64,000 nucleotides of DNA from Hymenobacter duratus (GTDB taxonomy: Bacteria; Bacteroidota; Bacteroidia; Cytophagales; Hymenobacteraceae), in contig NZ_JACWZZ010000002.1 of the NCBI RefSeq assembly GCF_014698995.1, positions 434,001 to 498,000 of the forward strand. Reading direction: 5' to 3'. This document shows, piece by piece, positions 1 through 9,304 of this stretch (position 1 is its first letter; every line of letters starts with the position of its first letter). The translations under genes were made by a program, and so were the position numbers. The notes under the pieces are model-generated. The model was not told the origin of the DNA and made no database searches. It saw only the letters and a list, made by a program, of their open reading frames with translations.

Positions 1-1
1 T

Positions 2-913
2 ATCGGGCCGTTCGCCACTACGGTAGCTTCCAACGGCCTGCTCCAGATTACGTCTTCGGGCGGTGACCTGAACCTCTCGGGCCTGGAAATCCGGGCAGCC
101 GGCACGGCTCCGGCAGCCAACGTTGCACCACGCGTGCAGTTGGCCGCTTCTGCCGCTACTCTGACGGCCGGTGGCAGCGTAACCCTCACGGCTACGGCCT
201 CGGATGCTGACGGCACCGTAAGCAAAGTAGAGTTCTTCCAGGGCTCGACCAAGCTGGGCGAAGACACCAGCGCGCCATACACCTTCACCTGGAGCAATGT
301 AGCGGCCGGCGCGTACTCGCTGACGGCCAAGGCTACCGACAACGCCACTGCCAGCACTACCTCGGCTGCTGTAAGCCTGACGGTAACGGCTCCGGTGCCT
401 ACCACGCCTGTTACGGCCTTCTACCGCGCTATCAACCTGGGCGGCGGGCGCACTACGCTTGATGGCAAAACCTGGGAAGCCGGTACCGGCGCCTCGAACT
501 TCACGGTAGTAAACGGCAACGCGTTTTCGAACAACAACGTGGCCCTCACGCCTGCTACCGATGCTACCCGCGCCAACGTGATTCGCTCGTCGGTATGGCA
601 CAACAGCCTGAACGTGCGGATGTCGGCAGTGCCAAATGGCACGTACGAAGTGTACATGTACGTATGGGAAGATAACAACCCGGCTACGTTCAGCCTGTCG
701 CTGAATGGCCAGCAGGTAGTTACGAACCGCAACAGCGGCTCGGCCGGCAACTGGGCTAAAGTAGGCCCCTTCACTACCAACGTCACGAACGGTACCATCA
801 CCGTTACGTCGGCCGGTGGCGACGCCAACCTTTCGGGTCTGGAAATCTACTCGAAGACGACCACCAACTCGGCTGCTTCTACTACCTCGCCTGCCACAGG
901 CGCCGGCCAGTAG
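2..913 (+). CDS. Malectin-like/Ig-like domain secreted protein, 3' part only
   Basis: The reading frame is open from the left window edge, so the N-terminus is missing and about 303 residues are visible. The order is: the tail of a malectin-like carbohydrate-binding domain (about 1-30), a bacterial Ig-like domain (about 43-127; pattern VTLTATASDADGTV), then a complete malectin-like domain (about 135-280; INLGGG near its start, GGDANLSGLEI at its end). The end of the first malectin copy is nearly repeated by the second, so the domains are tandem duplicates. Proteins of this build are normally exported and bind polysaccharide, often as accessory modules of a large enzyme whose catalytic part would lie upstream. 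The C-terminus is Ser/Thr/Ala-rich and I see no T9SS sorting domain. A terminator follows directly. The domain call is good; the overall function is unknown. Confidence 0.8.
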   Translation: MGPFATTVASNGLLQITSSGGDLNLSGLEIRAAGTAPAANVAPRVQLAASAATLTAGGSVTLTATASDADGTVSKVEFFQGSTKLGEDTSAPYTFTWSNVAAGAYSLTAKATDNATASTTSAAVSLTVTAPVPTTPVTAFYRAINLGGGRTTLDGKTWEAGTGASNFTVVNGNAFSNNNVALTPATDATRANVIRSSVWHNSLNVRMSAVPNGTYEVYMYVWEDNNPATFSLSLNGQQVVTNRNSGSAGNWAKVGPFTTNVTNGTITVTSAGGDANLSGLEIYSKTTTNSAASTTSPATGAGQ

Positions 914-933
914 CCTTCGCACTGACTATCTGC

Positions 934-967
934 AAAAAAAGCCCGGCCGTTTGGCTGGGCTTTTTTC
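934..967 (+). terminator. Intrinsic terminator, possibly bidirectional
   Basis: An 8-bp G+C-rich stem (941-948 with 953-960, one G-T wobble) with a 4-base loop, an A-run before it and six Ts after it. It lies between the malectin-domain gene and the convergent glycosyltransferase, so it could stop both. Confidence 0.85.
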
Positions 968-1009
968 GTGTAAGGATTGTCTGGAAGCCACAATAGCGGC
1001 GGGCCTCAG

Positions 1010-2212
1010 CTAGCCCAGGTACTGGTGCACCATGTTGGCCAAGGACTTTCTGGCGGAGAACTTTTTGCGGTAGAAGGCATAGGCTTTGTCTTTCCAGCCC
1101 GTAATGCGGCCATCCGCTTTCATGGCGTGCATTTCCAGCAGGGCTTCATCAAAGCGCTCCGTGTCCGGGTCTATCCAGAAGCCATAGGTTTCGGCCGGAT
1201 CTGCGGGCCGGAAGTCGTTCATGCCCCAGCCCTGGTAGAGGATAACAGGCACTTTGCAGGCAATAGCCTGCAGAATGACGTTGCCCAGCCCTTCCCAGTG
1301 CGACGAGAATATAAAGGCATCTGACGCCCAGAATACTTTAGGCAGGTAGTCGATATAGTCGAGGAAAATGACGTGTTGCTCGATGCCCAGCCGTTTCACG
1401 TATTCGCGCTCCTGGGGGAGGTTTTCGCCAGTGCCCCGGTGCAGAAAAACCAGGTTGGGCAGCCGGTCCTTCACTCTTGCTACCGCTTCAAATATTTCGT
1501 TGTGGCACTTCTTGTCGTTGCAGGTACCCACAGTCAGCACCACAAAGGCATCGGGCGCAATACCGATTTCCTGCCGGGCAGCCGCCATCTGCTCGGGCGT
1601 GGGCGGCCGGAACTCGTTTTCGTCAATCCAGTTGTAAACAATGGTAGTGGGGTTGCGGAAATGTTCCCGCTCCACCGTCTGCACCGACTCGCCGATGCTT
1701 ACGTGGCGCACCCCCAACTGCGTGGCTAGCCAGCGGTGAAAAGTGCGCTTCATCCGCAGATACGGCGGGTACTGAAAGTAGACATCGTGGTGTGTATGCA
1801 CAATGCGGGCCTTAGGAAAGGCCAGCCGGATAGCGAGGCAATGCCAGATAAATAGCCCCTCCAGGTGCAGGTGCACCACATCGGCAGGGTGCTTGCGCAG
1901 ATACCGGTATAGCTCAATGAACGAGCCCAGATTCCGACGGGCCGGCAGATGCTCTACCGGGTAGCCGGCCCTGGCCAGTGTAGGAGCATAAGGGCCAAAT
2001 TCGGGCCCTCGCGCTACTATCGAGCCGTACAAACCCTGCGACTCGAAGTACTCTTTGGCATCGTATACCATCACCTCAGCACCGGAATAGCGCAGCTCCC
2101 AGAGCAGGTGCAGCAGGCGCCGACGAGTTGGCTGGGGCTGTGTGGCAGCGGACGGCGCCAGCGTCTCGCGGCTGGCCACTAGCTGGTCTGAAGGGTAGGT
2201 TAAGGTTTCCAT
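1010..2212 (-). CDS. GT4-family glycosyltransferase
   Basis: A 400-residue GT-B fold glycosyltransferase, probably acting on the cytoplasmic side of the membrane in surface-polysaccharide assembly. The N-terminal Rossmann half starts near residue 31 (LLHLLWELRYSGAE) and has the HLHLEG and THHD segments. The C-terminal half holds VLTVGTCNDKK (about 225-235) and the donor-binding segment EGLGNVILQ. In most GT4 enzymes that segment is E-x7-E; here Glu307 is kept but the second acid is Gln315. It is the last gene of the minus-strand polysaccharide locus, 289 bp after the other GT4 gene, so it may have its own promoter. The sugar donor and acceptor cannot be read from sequence. Confidence 0.88.
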   Translation of the reverse strand: METLTYPSDQLVASRETLAPSAATQPQPTRRRLLHLLWELRYSGAEVMVYDAKEYFESQGLYGSIVARGPEFGPYAPTLARAGYPVEHLPARRNLGSFIELYRYLRKHPADVVHLHLEGLFIWHCLAIRLAFPKARIVHTHHDVYFQYPPYLRMKRTFHRWLATQLGVRHVSIGESVQTVEREHFRNPTTIVYNWIDENEFRPPTPEQMAAARQEIGIAPDAFVVLTVGTCNDKKCHNEIFEAVARVKDRLPNLVFLHRGTGENLPQEREYVKRLGIEQHVIFLDYIDYLPKVFWASDAFIFSSHWEGLGNVILQAIACKVPVILYQGWGMNDFRPADPAETYGFWIDPDTERFDEALLEMHAMKADGRITGWKDKAYAFYRKKFSARKSLANMVHQYLG

Positions 2213-2501
2213 TGGGCAAAGCCTTGAAGAAAAATGGGAGTCCAGGAGGCGGTGATGTCAGCTACAAACCGAAGGTCTGACAGGTGCAACTTTGGATTAA
2301 ACTTACGAATTTCATAATGCATTTTTGAAAGATTAGTTATATTTTTTCTTATTTAATTTTAATATAACCAGCCATATATTATGCCGCTTATTTCCTAATC
2401 TTACCGGATTTACCAAGCATTTTTCACCCTCGCGAGCTGGCACTCCAGCTACTACTGACCCATCTGAAGGCAGACAGGAGTAGGGTGGGGTCAGCGGAAC
2501 A
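2213..2501. other. AT-rich spacer between two glycosyltransferase genes
   Basis: This 289-bp spacer lies between two minus-strand genes and is strikingly AT-rich around 2285-2400, unlike the coding DNA on either side. I find no ORF and no clear TAnnTTTG element. It may hold a promoter for the last gene. Confidence 0.4.
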
Positions 2502-3761
2502 TCAGCGTAGTAGCGGCACTTCTACCGGCGCATTGTAGTGCGGCTCCGGATTGCGCGTTCTGTCTTGCGCTGGTCTGCCACTGCCTTTTGCTACCACCTC
2601 CTGGTAGATGCTCAACAGGCAAGTGTAGTTGCTGGCCGGAGTGTAGAGCGCCTCATAGCTGGCCCGGCCTCCCTCACCCAGCCGGGCAGCCAGTTCTTCA
2701 TCTGCGAGAAGATAGCGGGCGGCCTGGGCAAGTCCTTGGGCATCTCCGGGCTCAAACAGTAGACCATTACTACCCGGCCTGACCATTTCGCCGGGGCCGC
2801 CCCGCCGGGCCGCCAGCACCGGCGTTCCGGTGGCAAAGGCCTCCAGCACTACCATAGGCATTCCCTCCACGCACTCCGATGGCATCACCAGGGCCCGGCA
2901 GTGGCGCATGGCCTCCGCTACTCCGGCCGCGTTGGCGGACCCGACGTAGCGGACTGAGGGGGTGGCGGCAGCGCAAGCTTCCACTTCGGCGCGCAATGGC
3001 CCATCACCGACTATTACCAGCGGCAGCGCATGCGTGGCAGCGGCAGCCAGCAGGGTGTGCAGGCCCTTCTCAGGGGAAAGCCGCCCCACAAACAGCAGGT
3101 GGTTCGCCCGCTCAGTGCCAGCAACAGGTGGCCCCGGATCAGCCAGGAAGTTGGGTTTATAGACCAGCTGCTCGGGCCGTAGCCGTAGCGACGAATTAAG
3201 GTAGCGCTGCCGGGCAAAGTGCGTGAGCGTAATGTAGCGGCTCACGCCCCAGCGCCAGGTACCTAGCAGCTTGTGCAGGCCCGTAATAGCGGCTACAGTA
3301 GCGGTTTGCAGCGCTGAGTTGCGGTAGAGGCGGCGGCGGACTGCATCCCAGGGAAATAGCCGATGCACACTGGCCTCATACAATTTGCCATCGGTGTAGA
3401 GCAGTGCTCCGGGGCATATGAGCCGGTAGTTGTGCAGGGTCATCACGACGGGCACTCCGGCAGCGCGGGCTGCCCAGAGCAACGCCGGCGAGCCTACCGG
3501 AAACAGGTTATGAATATGAAGTACATCGGGCCGAAAGCGGGCAATAGCCTTGCGGAGGCGTCGGGCGCTGCCCGGGTTGTAGAAGCCCCGCAGGCCCGCC
3601 CGCAGCTTGCCCAACGCCCCGGCTTCTATCTCAGCGTTGTGAAATTCCAGGGTTTCGACAGCGTGGCCGTAGGTTCGCAGCAGGTCACGCTCTGACCGAA
3701 ACACGGCATCTTCGCCGCCGGGCTGCTGGTAGAAGTTGTGAATGAGCAGGATGCGTAACAT
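2502..3761 (-). CDS. GT4-family glycosyltransferase
   Basis: A 419-residue GT-B glycosyltransferase. The N-terminal domain opens with MLRILLIHNFYQQPGGED, the glycine-rich acceptor-side loop of GT4 enzymes. HIHNLFP (about 82-88) and TLHNYRLICPG (about 108-118) are family hallmarks. The C-terminal domain has VGRLSPEKGL (about 225-234), VGDGPLR and a canonical E-x7-E segment (EGMPMVVLE, Glu299 and Glu307). It lies 63 bp after the aminotransferase gene and probably shares its transcript. Its role is to add one sugar to the lipid-linked repeat unit; which sugar is unknown. Confidence 0.9.
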   Translation of the reverse strand: MLRILLIHNFYQQPGGEDAVFRSERDLLRTYGHAVETLEFHNAEIEAGALGKLRAGLRGFYNPGSARRLRKAIARFRPDVLHIHNLFPVGSPALLWAARAAGVPVVMTLHNYRLICPGALLYTDGKLYEASVHRLFPWDAVRRRLYRNSALQTATVAAITGLHKLLGTWRWGVSRYITLTHFARQRYLNSSLRLRPEQLVYKPNFLADPGPPVAGTERANHLLFVGRLSPEKGLHTLLAAAATHALPLVIVGDGPLRAEVEACAAATPSVRYVGSANAAGVAEAMRHCRALVMPSECVEGMPMVVLEAFATGTPVLAARRGGPGEMVRPGSNGLLFEPGDAQGLAQAARYLLADEELAARLGEGGRASYEALYTPASNYTCLLSIYQEVVAKGSGRPAQDRTRNPEPHYNAPVEVPLLR

Positions 3762-3824
3762 AGTAGCCAGTTTTCAGAACAGGATGTGGGACCTCGCTTC
3801 TTCGCCATTGCCGGGCTGCCCGGC

Positions 3825-5192
3825 TTAATTCCGGGTTCGATACACTGACTTCACCGGCTCCCCGACGAGGTAGTGCTCCACACCGTCTTCGAGGGCCCGC
3901 CGATACACGCCCAGCACCTCGTACAGGCGCTCCAACACGCTGCTGATAACGGCCGGCGTGTGCGAGTAATTGACGATAAGCGAAGGCATAAGCAAGCCGC
4001 GCCGCAGGGTTTCCTGCAGGAAAAGCGTACGGAGCGCCGCCGAGTGCTGCCCCTGGGCGTCGCGGGTGGTGTAGGTGAGGCAGCAGGACTGGCCGAGTGC
4101 CTGGATTTGTTCGGCTACACCTTGCTCCTGCGCCGCCTGCCGGAGGCCGTCGGCCAGCTGCCGGCCTGCTTTCCAGAGCTGTTCGACAACGGGCTGCGTG
4201 CGGTATTCGCGCATTACGGCACGGGCAGCAGCTAGTGCGTGCGTCTCGGCACCATACGTGGTTGAAAGCAGAAAAACCCGGTCGTGCGAATGGTGCAAAC
4301 CGCCCCGTTCCATCAGTTCACGACGGCCAGTGAGAGCCGCCAGGCTGAATCCGTTGGCGAGGGCCTTGCCCCAGGTGCTCAGGTCGGGGCGCACGCCATA
4401 GCGGGCCTGGGCGCCCTGGTTGTGCCAGCGAAACCCGGTGATGATTTCATCGAAGATCAGGACGGCTCCTTCCTGGTCGCAGAGGCGGCGCAGCCCGGCC
4501 AGAAAGCCGGGTGCTGGTGCTACTTCTTTCTCTACTTCCAGCAACAGGCAAGCCACCTGCCCAGGATGGGCCGCAAACAGCGCCTCTGCACTGGCCAGAT
4601 CATTGTAGCGGAAGCTGACGGTAAGAGAGCTGATGGCGGGCGGAATGCCAGCGGCCAGTGGCGTGGTCCCGATAAACCAGTCGTCGACGGAGAAAAATGG
4701 GTGGTCTTGGCAGATACCCACCAGATTGCGGCCCGTGTAGGCGCGAGCCAGCTTCACGGCAGCGCTGGTCGCATCGGAGCCGTTTTTGGCAAATTTCACC
4801 ATCTCCCCGGCCTGCACGAAGTCCAGAAACTCCTCGGCCGTCTCTAATTCCAGCACGGCCGGCCGGCCAAAATTAACGCCCAGTTCCAACTGCTGCCGGG
4901 CAGCCGCTACTACGGGGCCGTAGGCGTGTCCCAGCGTCACGGAGCGCAGACCGGCCCCAAACTCAATGAACTCATTGCCATCGACATCCCAGACCCGGCA
5001 GCCTTCACCCCGCACAATATAGGGTGCCATGTGCTCCGGAAACTGGTCGTCGCCTTTGGCATAGGTGTGGGCGCCCCCCGGAATGGCGGCATGAAACCGG
5101 GCACTCAGCGCATTTGAGCCCGCGAAAACAGGTTCAGGGACTGATTTCTTAGCCAGAGAAGGAAGTGAAGCCGGAAGCGTGGCAGTTTCCAT
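3825..5192 (-). CDS. Class III PLP aminotransferase (glutamate-1-semialdehyde mutase-like)
   Basis: 455 residues, with the fold-type I pattern of class III aminotransferases. FAKNGSDATSAAVKLAR (about 134-150) is the cofactor phosphate region, LIFDEIITGFR (Asp248) binds the pyridine nitrogen, and STWGKALANG carries the Schiff-base lysine (Lys276). The closest familiar relatives are HemL-type glutamate-1-semialdehyde aminomutases. However, it sits inside a nucleotide-sugar operon, and GSA-like paralogs in such loci are thought to act on sugar or acyl-like intermediates. I infer a role in making an amino or modified sugar rather than haem. It starts at ATG, 30 bp after the DUF4910 gene. The substrate is unknown. 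Confidence 0.85.
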   Translation of the reverse strand: METATLPASLPSLAKKSVPEPVFAGSNALSARFHAAIPGGAHTYAKGDDQFPEHMAPYIVRGEGCRVWDVDGNEFIEFGAGLRSVTLGHAYGPVVAAARQQLELGVNFGRPAVLELETAEEFLDFVQAGEMVKFAKNGSDATSAAVKLARAYTGRNLVGICQDHPFFSVDDWFIGTTPLAAGIPPAISSLTVSFRYNDLASAEALFAAHPGQVACLLLEVEKEVAPAPGFLAGLRRLCDQEGAVLIFDEIITGFRWHNQGAQARYGVRPDLSTWGKALANGFSLAALTGRRELMERGGLHHSHDRVFLLSTTYGAETHALAAARAVMREYRTQPVVEQLWKAGRQLADGLRQAAQEQGVAEQIQALGQSCCLTYTTRDAQGQHSAALRTLFLQETLRRGLLMPSLIVNYSHTPAVISSVLERLYEVLGVYRRALEDGVEHYLVGEPVKSVYRTRN

Positions 5193-5222
5193 GATACGGA
5201 GCGCAAGAGTAGTGAGAAAGAC

Positions 5223-6557
5223 CTAAACAGGTGCCAGTAAATCGGTGGTGGCCAGAGCTTCGGCGGCCCGCTGCAGCAGCTCAAACGGCAGGTTGGCCTG
5301 CTCGGCCACCGCTACCAGACTATGGTCGCCGTCGGAAAGGCTCAGTACCCAGAGCAAAGCCATCTGCCACTCCTGCCCTTCCAGACCTCCGCCGATACCC
5401 TTGTACAGGCCGCGCCGGCCCAGCTGCGGCTCGCCATACGGCCGCAGGTTTCGGTACACTTGGTCGCGTTCGAAAATACCGCATATGCGCAGCAACAACG
5501 CCCGCGCTTCGGCCAGCTGCTTGGGCTGGACAAAATCCAGGTTGTCGGCGGAGGTGTGGTACTCCGGAAACTCGCCAAATGGGGTGCGCGACAAACAGCC
5601 GACCGGCAGATTGAACCCTGGCGAACAGTATTGGCGCTCATCGTAGCCGTAGGGCAGCCAGGGCCTTATATTGTGCGCCACGGCAGCATCGCGCAAGGCC
5701 AGGGCCACGGCCCGGTCTACGGCGGCACTACCGCGGCGGCTTTGTTTATAGGTGAACGGCCCCGGGCCACCCAGCAGGGTAAGCACCAAGCCGTGCCGGA
5801 TACGGGCTATGGCCTCCGGATTACGGGAAAGCCAGACAATGCTTCCGATAGTGCCGGGGCCAAACACGAAGCGGTACGTGTAGTGGCGCACAGGCTGGGC
5901 GGCCAAAGTCTGGGCCAGCGCCACGGCCACTACCAGCCCCGAAAGGTTGTCGTTGGCTAGTGAAGGGTGGCAGCAATGGCAGGAAAACAGCACCTCGTTC
6001 GCAGGGTTTTCTCCTGCTTCAGTAGCTGGCAACTCCAGTTCGCCGTAGGTCAGGAAGCCCTGCTCATCGATTGTGCTATCGATACAGACCTCGTAATACG
6101 CATCCTGCAGTGCCAGCCGGTGCTGGTGGCTGAGGCAAAAACCCCAGGTGGGCTGATAATAGCTGGTGCGATACGGAAGCAGATCTGGCTGCTCTGGCAA
6201 TGAAAACAGGTGCTCATCCAGTTCCTGCCGCGAAAACCACCCCCGCACGGGTGTGCTGTACCCTACCACGTGCAGATTGTGCTGCCGGAAGTCGATGACC
6301 CGTTCCCCGGCCGCATTTTTCACCCAGGCATCCCGAATGTTCCACTCCGCAGGCACTTGCCAGTCGAGGGCGGGGGTGCCACTGGGCACCTCGTGTAGCT
6401 GCAGCGCGGGCAGATACTCCTGCACGATGGCCAGCGTCTGGCGGACTCCATTGCCGGTGATGCTCCGGCAGATAGGAAACAGCCGGGCCAGCAGGGCATG
6501 CATATCTTTTCCTGCTTCGAGGATAGCCGGTGTTTGTACTGGGCTGGTCGTTTCCAT
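5223..6557 (-). CDS. DUF4910/DUF2172 aminopeptidase-like protein
   Basis: 444 residues, matching the DUF4910 family, which has an M28-like zinc aminopeptidase core with an inserted domain (DUF2172) and a C-terminal winged-helix-like part. Candidate metal ligands are visible in SCHCCHPSLANDNLSG (His197, Asp203), YDERQY (Asp306, Glu307) and EYHTSADN (His334). Members recur in polysaccharide gene clusters next to C-methyltransferases and GSA-like aminotransferases, as here, but the reaction is not established to my knowledge. It begins 8 bp after the methyltransferase stop, so translational coupling is likely. No signal peptide is seen, so it should act in the cytoplasm. It could hydrolyse an amide or ester made during sugar modification; that is speculation. 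Confidence 0.8.
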   Translation of the reverse strand: METTSPVQTPAILEAGKDMHALLARLFPICRSITGNGVRQTLAIVQEYLPALQLHEVPSGTPALDWQVPAEWNIRDAWVKNAAGERVIDFRQHNLHVVGYSTPVRGWFSRQELDEHLFSLPEQPDLLPYRTSYYQPTWGFCLSHQHRLALQDAYYEVCIDSTIDEQGFLTYGELELPATEAGENPANEVLFSCHCCHPSLANDNLSGLVVAVALAQTLAAQPVRHYTYRFVFGPGTIGSIVWLSRNPEAIARIRHGLVLTLLGGPGPFTYKQSRRGSAAVDRAVALALRDAAVAHNIRPWLPYGYDERQYCSPGFNLPVGCLSRTPFGEFPEYHTSADNLDFVQPKQLAEARALLLRICGIFERDQVYRNLRPYGEPQLGRRGLYKGIGGGLEGQEWQMALLWVLSLSDGDHSLVAVAEQANLPFELLQRAAEALATTDLLAPV

Positions 6558-6565
6558 CCGAAAGG

Positions 6566-7915
6566 CTACTCAAACACCTGTACCTCCGGAATGGGCACCA
6601 CAAACCGGCCACCCCACTCCCGGATACCAGCCATCTGGTCCATTATTTCCTCCCGCAGGTTCCAGGGCAGAATCAGCACATAGTCGGGCTGGGTGTCCCA
6701 AATCCGGTCCGGATGGCAGATGGGAATGCGGGTACCGGGCAGAAAATTGCCTTGCTTGTGCGGGCTCACATCCACTGTGTAATCCAGAAAGTCGGTGCGG
6801 ATGCCGCAGTAATTAAGCAGGGTGTTTCCCTTACCGGGAGCACCATAGCCTACTACCGTTTTGCCGGCCCGTTTTGCCTCAATCAGAAACTCCAGCAGCT
6901 TCCGCTTCGTCTCTTTGGCTTTTTCCTCGAAGTCGGCGTAATACGTCAGGTCGGTGACGCCAGCAGCCAGTTCCCGGTTCCGGAGCTCCGCTACCCGCTC
7001 ACTCAGGGGCCATTCTGGGCAGCCGGTGTGCCGGGCGTAGATGCGCAGCGAGCCGCCGTGCGTAGGCAGTTCCTCCACATCAAAAAGCGTAAGGCCATGA
7101 TGCGCGAAGATGCGCTCTACCGTATAAAACGACAGGTAGCTGAAGTGCTCATGGTAGACAGTATCGAACTGGTTGCCCTCCATGAGCCGCAGCAGATGCG
7201 GAAACTCCATGGTGATAACGCCGTTGGGCTTGAGCAGCAGCTGCATACCAGCCACAAAGTCATTGATATCGGGAACGTGGGCCAGCACATTGTTGCCGAG
7301 AAGCAGGTCGGCCTGGCCACTGGTGGCAGCTATATACTGTGCTGTTTCACGCCCGAAGAAGCGTCCCAGCGTATTGATACCTTTGCTGCGGGCTACTTCG
7401 GCTACATTCAGCGCCGGCTCCACTCCCAGCACCGGAATATCCTTGGCCACGAAATATTGCAGCAGGTAGCCGTCGTTAGAAGCCACTTCTACCACCAGGC
7501 TTTGGGCGTTCAGGCCGAAACGCGTGGCAGCCATATCGGTGTAGCGGCTGGCGTGCCGGAGCCAGGAGGCCGAATACGAGGAAAAGTAGGCGTAATCGTT
7601 CTGGAATATCTCCTCGGATGTTACAAACTCATCAAGCTGCACCAAAAAGCACTCCCGGCATACCCGTGCATGCAGTGGATAAAAAGGCTCGGCGCAGTTG
7701 AACTCGTGCGGCCGCACATGGTTTTGGCATAGCGGTGATGTTCCCAGATCAACGAACGTCACATCGAGAGGAGCGCCGCAGAACCGGCAGGGACTAGCCG
7801 GAGGTTCAATTGGCTTGGACCGCAGTGCAGGTTGCTTTGTAGTAAGCTCTGCTGGTGCTACAACAGGCAATGCTACGGCAGAGTAGGTGGGCAGAGAAGA
7901 CATAAGCTTGTCCAT
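6566..7915 (-). CDS. SAM-dependent sugar C-methyltransferase (TylC3/NovU-like)
   Basis: 449 residues with the three-part build of nucleotide-sugar C-methyltransferases. An N-terminal zinc-binding module has two CxxC pairs (Cys43/46 and Cys86/89). A Rossmann SAM domain has VEVASNDGYLL (about 142-152) and the YHEHFSY motif (about 254-260). A C-terminal domain has GYGAPGKGNTLLN (about 357-369). Relatives such as TcaB9, TylC3 and NovU add a methyl group to a ring carbon of a keto-deoxy sugar nucleotide. This implies the locus makes a branched-chain sugar. The start is ATG; a second ATG four codons in is also possible. The gene lies 36 bp after the SAF oxidoreductase gene. Confidence 0.9.
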   Translation of the reverse strand: MDKLMSSLPTYSAVALPVVAPAELTTKQPALRSKPIEPPASPCRFCGAPLDVTFVDLGTSPLCQNHVRPHEFNCAEPFYPLHARVCRECFLVQLDEFVTSEEIFQNDYAYFSSYSASWLRHASRYTDMAATRFGLNAQSLVVEVASNDGYLLQYFVAKDIPVLGVEPALNVAEVARSKGINTLGRFFGRETAQYIAATSGQADLLLGNNVLAHVPDINDFVAGMQLLLKPNGVITMEFPHLLRLMEGNQFDTVYHEHFSYLSFYTVERIFAHHGLTLFDVEELPTHGGSLRIYARHTGCPEWPLSERVAELRNRELAAGVTDLTYYADFEEKAKETKRKLLEFLIEAKRAGKTVVGYGAPGKGNTLLNYCGIRTDFLDYTVDVSPHKQGNFLPGTRIPICHPDRIWDTQPDYVLILPWNLREEIMDQMAGIREWGGRFVVPIPEVQVFE

Positions 7916-7951
7916 TGGGGAAGGTAGATCAGTAGTGGCAAGAACGGCGGC

Positions 7952-9304
7952 TCACCGAAGCATCGATGGAGGATCGGCAAGCGTTGGGGAATTCAGGAAG
8001 GGCTGGCTATTTTGAAAATACGCGGTCTGCTCAGCCCGCAATTGGTCTATGAGGCGACCCTCCGGCAGTATTACATCGTTGTAAGTCAGCACTTGGTCAC
8101 GCTCGACATCGTGGCGAAGCGTGCAGCCCTCAGCCACGCCAATAGGCAGCAGGTTTTCGCGCTGGGTGATGTCGGCGTTTTCGGCCAGCCCGTAGGTATG
8201 GTAGTGGCCGATGCCATCGAGCACTTGGCCGGCAAACAGCGGCACTTTGGCGGCTGTCACGACTTCCACGCGCATGGGGCCGGCCGGGGCCAGGGCAGCA
8301 TCCTGGAACAGCACGGCGCGGGCCACTGTAGTCGGCGTCTCGAAGTGGCAGAGATGGTAAGGCGTGTAGAAGCAGTAGAGTGGCCCGGGGCCCAGCTTGT
8401 AGAGCTTCAGGTAGTGCTGCTGCACCGCATCGTCGATGGTGCCCAGCACGAATACCCCGGGACCCGGCTCCGCTCCCACCACATAATCGACGAGGCCGGG
8501 GCCACCGCCCAGCAGCAGCTCCTGCGGGTACCATTCGGCGGCTTTGCTGATGGGCGTACCGGGCTCCACGGTGGGGCCCAGCATCCCGCGCCGCGCCACG
8601 CGCATGTCCAGCGCATTGGCAATAACGGCCTGCTCGAAGCTGATTTTGCTGCCGTCGGCGAAGCTGGTGACCATGCTCGGGTTCTGGCCCCACTGCCGGG
8701 CAAAGCCTTCCTGGGTAGTCGGGTTGCGGTACGGGTCGTGAAGGCCTTTGATGTTGCCGCACAGGACCGGTGTCACGCCCAGCCCCTTCACGAAGCGCGC
8801 CAGATTGAGCGTTACGCCCGGCTGGTCGCCATCCGCCACGGAGTAGATTACCCCGGCCCGGTCGGCATACACTTTAAGAATAGGCCCTACAGTACCGTCC
8901 AGCTCGGCATTCAGCAGGATGATGTGCTTGTGGTGCCGGATGGCTTCCAGCACCACATGGGCGCCGTGCTCTACGGCACCGGTCACTTCAATAATGGCAT
9001 CAATGCCGGCGGCGCGGCTCAGCAGCAGCGCATCATCGGTAATGGCGGGCTGGCCCAGTGCTATGCAGGTTTCCAGCTGCGCCACCGAGGCTACTTCACG
9101 CACGTCGGCTACGCCCGCCTCGGCATAGATGTTGCGCGCCCGTTCCGGGTTCCGATTGGCAATGGCCACCAGCTCCATACCGGGCACATAGCAGCAAATC
9201 TGCCGGGCCACACCCCGCGCCATAAAGCCGGCCCCAATCATGCCCACCCGAATCGGGTTTCCGTCGCGCTGCCGTTTTTCCAGAGCTTTGTCAATGATGA
9301 TCAT
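7952..9304 (-). CDS. NAD(P)-dependent oxidoreductase with C-terminal SAF domain
   Basis: The ATG at 9304 gives 450 residues; an in-frame TTG four codons upstream is less likely. The N-terminus is a Rossmann fold (VGMIGAGFMARG, about 20-31) resembling homoserine dehydrogenase-like and Gfo/Idh-like enzymes, followed by a catalytic/dimer region. The last 100 residues match a SAF domain, the small beta-clip fold also found in sialic-acid synthases and AFP-like proteins. Such SAF-domain oxidoreductases are repeatedly found in O-antigen and capsule clusters. A redox or C-C chemistry step on a sugar nucleotide is inferred from context; the substrate is unknown. Confidence 0.82.
   Translation of the reverse strand: MIIIDKALEKRQRDGNPIRVGMIGAGFMARGVARQICCYVPGMELVAIANRNPERARNIYAEAGVADVREVASVAQLETCIALGQPAITDDALLLSRAAGIDAIIEVTGAVEHGAHVVLEAIRHHKHIILLNAELDGTVGPILKVYADRAGVIYSVADGDQPGVTLNLARFVKGLGVTPVLCGNIKGLHDPYRNPTTQEGFARQWGQNPSMVTSFADGSKISFEQAVIANALDMRVARRGMLGPTVEPGTPISKAAEWYPQELLLGGGPGLVDYVVGAEPGPGVFVLGTIDDAVQQHYLKLYKLGPGPLYCFYTPYHLCHFETPTTVARAVLFQDAALAPAGPMRVEVVTAAKVPLFAGQVLDGIGHYHTYGLAENADITQRENLLPIGVAEGCTLRHDVERDQVLTYNDVILPEGRLIDQLRAEQTAYFQNSQPFLNSPTLADPPSMLR

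Noticed and set aside
3825-5192. HemL (glutamate-1-semialdehyde aminomutase) for haem synthesis
   Set aside because: The fold matches but the operon is for nucleotide sugars, so a paralog with another substrate is more likely.
6530-7732. Long plus-strand ORF of 400 codons
   Set aside because: It is antisense to the C-methyltransferase, whose motifs are intact on the other strand.
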